Origin: Malurus cyaneus samueli
Taxonomy: Eukaryota > Chordata > Aves > Passeriformes > Maluridae
Reading direction: 5' to 3'
Length of the DNA: 64,000 nt
Assembly (NCBI GenBank): GCA_009741485.1
Contig: CM019214.1
Location: forward strand, 24,388,329-24,452,328
Shown here: piece after piece, positions 55,408 to 64,000 of the stretch
Layout: each line of letters begins with the position of its first letter
Position numbering within the stretch: the first letter of the stretch is position 1
The notes under the pieces: model-generated
The model's input: the letters and a program-made list of their open reading frames with translations, nothing else
Database searches by the model: none
Told to the model about the DNA's origin: nothing
Program-made: the position numbers and the translations under genes

Positions 55408-58400
55408 CCATGTTGGTGAAGTTGCAAATGGTGTTCTCTATGTTTCGGCTCTTGATAAAGGGGAAAAGAACCAAATTTGTGCAAAGGAAGAATAAACTTT
55501 GGAAAGGTAAATGTTTTGGGCTCACTAGGGCCCCATAAATATAACTGAAGTGAAGGTGGTCCCACAGCATGCTTTGTTACACAGATCAATATCAACAACC
55601 CTTCTAACAAGGGGATATGTCAGGCAAAGGTGTGGGAGGAAGGGAGGAAGGCAGGAGGCACCGCTGTTGTCCATCAGTGGGTGACAGAAACAGGTTTGTG
55701 GGCAGGCTCTCTGGGGTTTGGGCCTTTTCCTTGGCAGATCTGTTGGATTTTGCTCCCCAAGTGCATTGGGATGTCGGTACCCCACACTGATGGCTGTGCC
55801 AGGTGCTGACAATGGCTGCATTGCTTTGTCTCTTTGGGGCGGTGGATTTGTGACCCCGTTTTGAAGCTGGCCACCAGCAAGTGCATACAGCCTCTGCTGC
55901 CTGAGTCTGGGACCCCAAATGTGTTTTTTGTGGATGCCAACTGCCAATGGGCTGATGTCTGCAGGGATTTTAGATAAAATAGTGCTTTACAGAGTCTTTG
56001 CCCTCTGATTGGCAAAGGTGAAGTACCTTGTGCTAGTTTTGATGTATCTTGACATTACTGTTGTCTCTGAATATCTTGTCTAAAGAAATTAACAAGCAGA
56101 ATTGGACTCAAGATTTACACTGAAATGCTTATTTCTTTTCCTTAGTTTCTGACTTACTTGATCAATTTTCACTTGGTTGTCTGACAGTATCTTTAATTCT
56201 CACTTTTATAAACCTTAATCTTATTTGTGGGCTTGGCACTATCAGCACAGAGATCCAATTTTCTTAAGAAAACGCATTCTTTCCTCTGCAAACGAACACA
56301 GTGTGTTATTTTGAGCTCCAAGGATGACAAGTACTAATTGTGTGATGCTGGAGCTGTACAGGCACTGCATTTTTTAGCTGGGACTCTCCTTCCAGCTCTG
56401 TGTGAATAGGGAACACAGACAAACGTTCGTGCTTTTCTTCCACAGCCTTCGTGAGTTAACTTGTGTTTATTGTGCCTTGTCTCTATAGTTACAACTGTAC
56501 AGTTTAACTGTGTTATGTGTTCAAAAAGCAGAAGTGTGAATAGACTAAAAAAAAAAAAGAATGTTATGTTGATATTTCTTTGGAAAAATGCCAGTAAGGA
56601 TTGGCTTTCTGTAATTTATTTTTTTTAATTCCATAAGGATAAATTATTACCTGCATGATGGTTGGGGTGGGACTGTCTGTCTCAAACTGGCAGAAGAGAA
56701 CTGTGGCAGTTACAGTGGGAGCTGTTTGAGTGAGGAAAGTCTGGACTAAATGTTACTTTACAAAAATTAAGTTCACTCTGTTGCAGCTGTTGACAGAATG
56801 TGGCATTATGTTTGTGCTGGCGGTGTCATTTTGCTGACTGGACAGTAGGTCCATCAAAAAGTGGTGTTAGAGAGAAGTTGCATCCTACTGATGTCTTTGA
56901 GTCAAGAAGAAACAAAAACGTGGAAGACTTCATGTAAGTGGTGCAGCAAGAGGAGGAAAGGAAAGCTGACGTTTCAGTGTCAGTACTTCTGACCACAATC
57001 TCCAAAACTATTGTTGTCTTTCTAGAGTCACAAGCAAACTTCTGTTTCTGTAAGTCAGAAAATGAAAAACCCAGGTGTAAAAGCCACAGTAGTATTATGA
57101 TTTAAGATATTTCTAAATTGTAACAAGGTAAAGGGTAAAACTTTACCAGGAGCAATCTTGGTAATGTGTTCCATAAAAAAAAATTAAAATTAAGGTTTTA
57201 GTACATCTTTAAACTATTTTTTTATGGTGTAAACTATCATTTCATAGTCACTGCTTACAAGATTAGTACTTTTGAGTGCCTCGGAGTTGAGATACACAGT
57301 GGATGATTTGTAGAACCATTCCTTCCAAGTGTGTTTCAAAACACACTGTGGAAAAGAGAGTCTTAGACCTGCTTGTCACAAACATCCAGTGGGATGGTCA
57401 GAATTAGCCTGGTCAGGACCTGCAGCCTTCAGTAATTAACCTTCATAACAGCCAAGTGTCCATTAATTATTTCATTTCCCAAGAAAATAATGCTTTGCTG
57501 TGCCAGTGATTTAAAATAATACTACAAAAGGGATGGAGGAAAAAGATCCAGTGGGATGAAAAAGTTAGCTTTTTTCATGAGAGTTTGCTACAGTATGAAG
57601 CAGGGACGATGAAGAATGGTTTTTATTTTTATGTTTTCAATAAGTGGTTTTGTCATGGTACTTATGTAAGTGTGATGGGGTTCAGCAAACAGTTGAAGCT
57701 TCTTAGCTGTGCGTGTATCTCCAGCAGTCTGCTGTCACTATCGTGATGTTCACACGCAGATTGATGATGGTGCCACAGTCTGCTTTTGCAAAGGAGGTGT
57801 TGGACACAGTTCACCTCAGTGGCTGCATCTGGCTCAAACACCCCGCATGAAAAAGGGATGATACAAAACCTGAAAACATGAATTTAGCTGAGCTGAAAAA
57901 TTTCACCAAGATGGATTCATGAAAGATGGAACAAACATTTCTCTGACAAGGAATCAGCGTAAATGACCTATTTAAATTTCAAATAGTACAATTTGAGAAG
58001 TACATCTGATATAATATTTGTAAAGCAAGATTCTTTGATGTATTAACATCTAAACATACCAACAGTATGGCAAAATAAAACATTAATGAGCCATATGTGC
58101 TAGTTCAACTTTTGAGACATTCAAACAGTTTAACAGCTGAGTTAGTGGATAATTAACTAGAAAAGGTTGCTGGAGTAGAAAATCAACTGTGGACAAATAG
58201 TAATCCCCTCTTCCTGAACAGAGGGAATATTTTCTTTATCCATTGTTTTCATCAGCATAATTGGGTGACATTGCATAAAACTGAGAAATCTGTTGGGAAT
58301 AACGTTTTTTTGGTTTATAATTATTTTTTAAGTTTTATTTTTATTTTTTGTTCCTGCCATTTAGATATGATGATGAAGTGGAAGAATATGGTGGGATGAG

Positions 58401-59088
58401 ATCTGTTGGTTCTGTGAGCTGGTAGGACACAGTGACCAGAAATAATCGGCAAAATCATTAACTGCAAATAATGTTTTCTTAATTTATGAAAATGAAGACA
58501 AAATATGTATTTATAAAGTTCCAAATCTTGATTTATGTAAGAAATGTGTAGCTTTTGGGTTTTTAGTAGATGAGGACTGTGTTATTTTTAAATTAATTTC
58601 AGTTTTCAGATAAATTTAACTTTGCATATGTCATGCATACCCACTTAAGTAGGTGTATCCCTTATTAAAGATTATAATAGAGCAAATTTCTTATAAAGTA
58701 AGAATTAAGATGTATATTAGGTGATGTGATTGCTCATATGTGGTTCAAATTATTACTTTGTGGTAAGAACAAAAATACCGTATTATTAAAAAAAAAGGTA
58801 AGATTTTTTTTAATGATGACCAACTAACAAGACAGATCTTTATGTAGATAATTATGAAATTAAGGTCTTATCTTCTTGAACTTATATAATGTTTTAAAGA
58901 GCTTATTTTTCCAAGAAATCTGCCCTGCAAACACTGACATTCAGACACTTGGTGCTGCCAGGTATTTCAGACTGGGTGGTAGGTTTGGAGAGGGGTGCTG
59001 AAGATGCTTCTCTGATGTGTGCCCTGGGTGCTCTCTGGTCAGGAGTAGGCTGCTAAAATCCATCCCAAGGTTATAGAGTGGCTGTGTA

Positions 59089-59256
59089 ACCTGTTCAGTC
59101 ATGTCTGGTACCTGTTCAATCATCTCTGGTACCTGTTCAGTCATCTCTGGTACCTGTTCAATCATCTCTGGTACCTGTTCAGTCACCTCTGGTACCTGTT
59201 CAATCATCTCTGGTACCTGTTCAGTCACCTCTGGTACCTGTTCAATCATGTCTGGT
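59089..59256. repeat. Minisatellite, 8 units of 21 bp arranged as 42-bp dimers
   Basis: Eight consecutive units of 21 bp begin ACCTGTTC and end CTGGT. They alternate strictly between AGTCA and AATCA at unit positions 9-13, giving four 42-bp dimers. Because 21 is divisible by 3, several frames stay open through the array on both strands as heptapeptide repeats, but nothing else suggests a gene. Confidence 0.95.
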
Positions 59257-62200
59257 ACCTTGTTTGGGCCATGCAGGTGTTTGCAATGTGCACACATTGC
59301 TGAGCAGAGCTGCAGGAGTGCCCCATGTACAGCACTGTGAAGCCTGAAAAAAAAATAGGGGCAGTCTTGAGAAACTTTTAATAGTTTGGTTAGCAGACCA
59401 CTTCTTCAGTGTTTTCTTCTGCTTTTTTGGTTTGTATGTCTGTGGGATTTTTTCTGCCCTGCAGTCTTTCCCCTTTCCAAAAAAGATGCAAATGTTGGTT
59501 CTAATATCTTACCCCTGCACCTGTTTTTTGTAAAGCCCGAGTGTGCAGGAATGGGTTGGTCCCCTTCGCTGTCAGGAAGTGGTGGGGATATGCTCCTTTG
59601 GGTCGGGCCCTATTAAAATGCTGGATTTGGGCCTCATAATTCCCACTGGCTTGGTGGCACTGAAAATTTAGAGTCGGCTAATGGGAAACACTTGGCTGAG
59701 CTTGAATTCAAACTGTCTGAACATGGCCCATGGTGTCTGCTTGCTCACTCTGGTATGACTCATGAAGCTGAATTCTACTTTCAATAGTAAATGTCTGTAG
59801 CATTACTTTATTATTATGATTATGAATTTCAAGTGTTTTCTTGATGTGAGCCTTTCAAATTAATTTACCTCTTTTTTAATCCTTTCTTTTTGTTAAAGTC
59901 TCTTTCCACACCAAGAAACATTAGATCAGCCTTGGCATTGGCAACGTTTCACATTTCATGCATTATTTACTTCTGGCATAATTTACACAGCGATGTCCTA
60001 TGGAAGCCAAGATGATGGTATTTGGAACAAAACAATGTGTCTAATCATTTGCAAAGCAGGGTGACTGCTGTGGGCTAACAAATAGTCAGAATTACTTTGT
60101 TGCGAACAGTAACTGCAGTGGAGCAGTAAAAGGTGAAGGACTTTGAGGGTCCAAATGCCAAAAAATCAGAATAAAAGTGGGGGGAGGCCAAAACTCAATC
60201 GTGTGATTCTGTATGTATTTAAAACTGTTTTTGCTTTCCCTCCTCTGAATAATGGTTGTCTTTATAAGAACATCTGTATGTTTTAATAGCCATAGGCTGC
60301 TTTTCCTTTACTGTGTACAGATAGAAATGCAAATACAAATCATGATAGAAAATGTGCTGTAAATGCTGGTGTACTTGCATGGGCACTGGAGACGGAATCA
60401 TCTTTGACTCAGTGTTGCTGCTTTGAAGTCCTGTGCTCTTTAGCTGAGTTGAGGACAAGCCCTTGGTTTGGACACAAACAAGAACATTCTCACTGACTGA
60501 ATGATGCATTTCTGCACATAAGGTGCAAGCATGTTGCGTGAAATAGGGATGATTTTAGTGATTTGTTTAGTGGTGTGGGAGAGAAAAAATTTAACCTGCT
60601 TTTCCAGATGTCTTGATTCCACCTAGAGGTAAATGGGGTGCAAGATCAAGGAAGGGCAGGAAGTATCTTCTGCGTACCCCACATGCAATGGAATTAGCTA
60701 CAAGGGTACACCTTCAGTTAAGAAAACTTTTGACACTCTTCAGTCTCATAAAAATTGTCTATAACTCTCAGCTAAAGAAGGATTTTAATAAAAGTTATTG
60801 ATTAAGATAACTGCACAGCTGTAGAAGATAATGTCTTGTGTGTTTGCTGCATTGCCTTTAAAAGGACGCGGTGCAGTTGTAAGCACTAGGGAAGTAAACT
60901 CAGGAAATATACCAAATATGATAAAACAGGAGGGGTACAAGAAGCATCAAGTTTTTTTTTTTTTGTAGCCAGTCTAAAAATCACATAAACAGTAACTATG
61001 AAAAAAGGCTTATTTTAGAAAAAAATTATGATGGTGTGGGAGAAAGATCTGTAAAAGATTTCTTTGTGGCAAAAATGCATCATATGTCACAGAATTCCTG
61101 TTTTCTTCTGTATTTCTTCTGCATTTTGTCTGGAAGAGGAGCAAAACCCAGAACTGCATTTTTATGGGAAATGCCAGAATTTCTCCTGGTCTTCTAGGGT
61201 AAATTTAATGATGTTTGCAAGAGGAGGTGCTTTGGAAATGTTTAAAACCTTGTAATTTTTTGAATTAAAGCACTTTGTTTTGAACTGCTTGAATGTTGAA
61301 GCACTGTGAGATCTTAAACACATGAATTTTGGTAAAGAGGATGTTTGTCTGCATCACCTCTAGTTCCTTTCTGTTCCTTACACTAATTCAGCCATTACAA
61401 GTAAAAGTGATAGTGGCCAGAGTTCAGAAGAGAGACTGTGATGCATGTTCTGAGGAAATACAAAGGTGTGAAACATCAAAACAGCAGCTTCCATGGGAAG
61501 CTGTTCCAAGGTCACCTGGAAAAAAACCCATTTCATTTCCTGGTAGAAATTTGAAAGGTTCATTGTTTGGTTTTGGTTTTTTGGTTTTTTTTTTCAGGAA
61601 GAGATTCAAGATGTTGTAGGATTTCCATTTAGTCTAATTCAAAATAAATTGATCTGGTGGCTGCCATCTAGCTGGGGAGGATTTGTCAGGTTTTTTGTGT
61701 GGTGTTTGCTGCTTCCTGGATATTTACTCCAGTGGTTTTTAGCAACTTGAAGTGCTTTTTGCCACTGCTTTCAGAATGAGGGAGATGCCAGCTGTCAGAT
61801 CTGCCATGCAGAGCTGTCCAGAACTGATTCTGATAAGCAAGAAACAAATGTTTAAGTCTCTGAAGAATGAGCTTTTTCTCTATTATTGCTGAAGGTTGTG
61901 GAAGACCTAGATAATTGTACCTGCTAGAAGTATTCTCCTATTTAGGTACATAGGCATGTCACATTTGTTAAGGCTGTCTCTTCTGTAATGTTTAAATAAG
62001 TATTAGTGGAAACAAATTTTCCTTTGCATCTAAAATACAGCAATACCCTTTTTAAGAAGCGTGAGAAGGAGAAAAAAGCCTATTCCAAAGTAGGTAGTAC
62101 ATTTCTGCAGGTCATGGTGGGCTGGTGCCAGGTTCCTTTCTGGGTTTGGTACCTATGAAGTTCATGCTTCCCAGCAGCTTTTTTTTGCATTTGGGACTTG

Positions 62201-64000
62201 GAGGAGATCCCTTATGGTGCTGGGAGGAAGCATAAGGAAGAGATAGGCTGAAACTAGTTTTTTCTTCTAAGAATGTATAAGTGGAGACCTTACCTGAGGT
62301 TGAGGGATCTGGGAGGTAAGTAAAAGCAGGACAGCAGTGAATGTCATTGGAAGCAGTGGATGTGAAAGAGATTGGAGAAGCCTGAAGGCATCATCCAGGT
62401 GGCCACTGTTTATTTGGGCTTATCTGGTTTGGGAGGAGATCGGAAGGCAAAAAAAAAATAAATCCCAATTGTGTTGTTAACAGCTGCTCTGTGTTGTTGA
62501 GTAATAAAAGGCAGGGTCCAGGAAGCTGCTGGTTTCTGGTTTTTATTAGATGCTTTAGGTATCATGGTGATGAGCAGGTTATAAATATAAATGTCTGCTG
62601 CAGATGGAAGTGAAACAGGCTAGAACCCAGTAACCTTTAAAGAGGGATAGCAAGATTTTGAACTGGGCTGAGATCTGAAGCTTCCTACAGACTCTTTGGG
62701 TAATCTCATGGAAAGCCTTTGGGCAATAGCAAGGAAGTTCCAAACCCAAAACAAATAAACAACACCCCAAAATTCCCCAAAACAAAAAACAAATTTCAGA
62801 GCCAGAACCTTACCCAATTTTTAGGCTATTGCTCACATGGTGCTGCCAGGGTTGGAAACAAAGAGAGCCTCAGCTTTTTGTTTTCTATGCCTGGCATAGG
62901 ATGTACATGTACCACTGTAACAAATAGTATGCTGGGGCTTTTTTTTTGCAGTTGTACTGCATCTTGCTGCTACCTTCACTTAACCATGGACTTCTTTTTA
63001 AAACAGCACTAGATTATTATTCTAGAAATACAGTATACCTCTAAAATAATACAGCTGTGAAGTCATGTCTGTGAAAACATATTGTGAGTGTGGTGAGAGG
63101 AAGGAACCAGGATGGGGAGCCTGGGGTTGGTGGTGTTACAGTACCTGCTACCTGACAGCGTGACAGCGTCACAGATCCCAGATTCACTGGCCAGATGTTT
63201 CAGAACAAGAAAGAGCAGCACAGGGCAGTGCTGATGTCAGCAGGAAAATAACTCTTGGTGTTATTTACATCAAGTTATCAGTCCCTTATTTTCCTTCTCT
63301 CTCTCTCCACCCCCTCCTCCACCCACAGCTGTATTATAGTAATTATATCTTTTATTTGATCTAGTCTAAATCAGGACTGTCCTTGAGGAGTATATTCTCC
63401 AAAGGAGTATTTTTCCATAGGAAATACTCATTAGCTGTTTTTAGACTGCATTACTTACTATGCATATATTTGATTGCAGGCGAAGTGTGCAAGAGGTAAA
63501 GCTTTCGTTAAGTCTAGCAAGGCACTTTGTTTCAGTATAACTACTGAATTTAAGACCTGCAACAAAAGAAATTACTCTGGAAATGGACTGAAGGTCTTCT
63601 GTTCAGGTACTGAAGGACAGACCTTAAAGTAAACATCTCTGAGAGAGGGAAACATCCCAAAGGGCAAAAGTAAAAGAGAGCTTTGTGAATCTTTTATCTT
63701 TCTTTTTTTTCTCTCTAATTTTATAGTTTAAATTATTTGGCAATATTTAAGTGCAAGTATTAGTAACCATCTAATTAATAGTTAAGCCCAGAATACTTTT
63801 ATAGTCCTTCTAGTACATCAGTCAGGTTAAGTTTCAAAACATGAGTGTTTCACATTTTAATGAAAAGAAGGAGGAGCAATGCATCAAAGGCTGTAGAGGT
63901 AAAATACGTTTAAATAAGTGGATGAGTAGTGCTATCTGGCTTTGTGTTCTTGATTCCCTTCCATATGGAGAATTCTGGCAATATATGGGGCTCTAAATGG

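Larger units (their letters stand above)
51875..64000 (+). other. REPS2: REPS2 intron 1 (3' end outside the window)
   Basis: After the donor at 51875 I find no sequence resembling REPS2 exon 2, so the remaining 12 kb is taken as first intron. The first 450 bp are CpG-rich. A dimeric minisatellite lies at 59089-59256 and a TG/TA-rich run at 55370-55407. The 140-codon frame at 55525-55947 (-) and the others are not recognised. Confidence 0.7.

Noticed and set aside
58941..59340. Heptad-repeat proteins (118 codons -, 79 codons +) at the 21-bp minisatellite
   Set aside because: The frames exist because the unit length is a multiple of three. The flanks lack coding character.

Overview
The window is nuclear DNA from a vertebrate, and the repeats point to a bird. 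It carries two CR1-type LINE 3' ends, an avian ERVL-type solo LTR, compact introns, and the gene order TXLNG, RBBP7, REPS2. That order matches human Xp22.2 and, from memory, the equivalent avian autosomal block. The genus cannot be read from the sequence.

Layout. At 1-7267 are the last five coding exons of TXLNG (gamma-taxilin, + strand), followed by a probable 3'UTR to about 9080. A sense-oriented solo LTR sits in one of its introns. At 15888-23821 all twelve coding exons of RBBP7 (histone-binding WD40 protein, - strand) can be traced, tail-to-tail with TXLNG. RBBP7 starts in a CpG island that runs into about 750 bp of G-rich 20-21 bp minisatellite. From 24.8 to 51.2 kb no gene is recognised. 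That stretch holds a CR1 fragment, a 41-bp tandem duplication and an antisense endogenous retrovirus (ERV) relic with a histidine-tRNA primer-binding site. At 51670-51874 lies the first coding exon of REPS2 (+ strand) in a second CpG island, with another CR1 3' end just upstream. The rest of the window is REPS2 intron 1, including an 8-unit, 21-bp minisatellite.

The three genes are neighbours by conserved synteny and do not form a pathway: TXLNG is a syntaxin-binding coiled-coil protein, RBBP7 is a chromatin-complex subunit, and REPS2 is an EH-domain endocytic adaptor.

No new biological system was found. The most interesting signal is the state of RBBP7. Its splice sites are in place, but exon 2 has one extra base in a homopolymer, exon 7 looks 13 nt short at a CTT microhomology, and several residues I recall as nearly invariant are changed. 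REPS2 exon 1 also has one extra base in a six-G run. The two homopolymer lesions look like consensus errors. The 13-nt loss does not, and it raises a real question of allele or gene decay.
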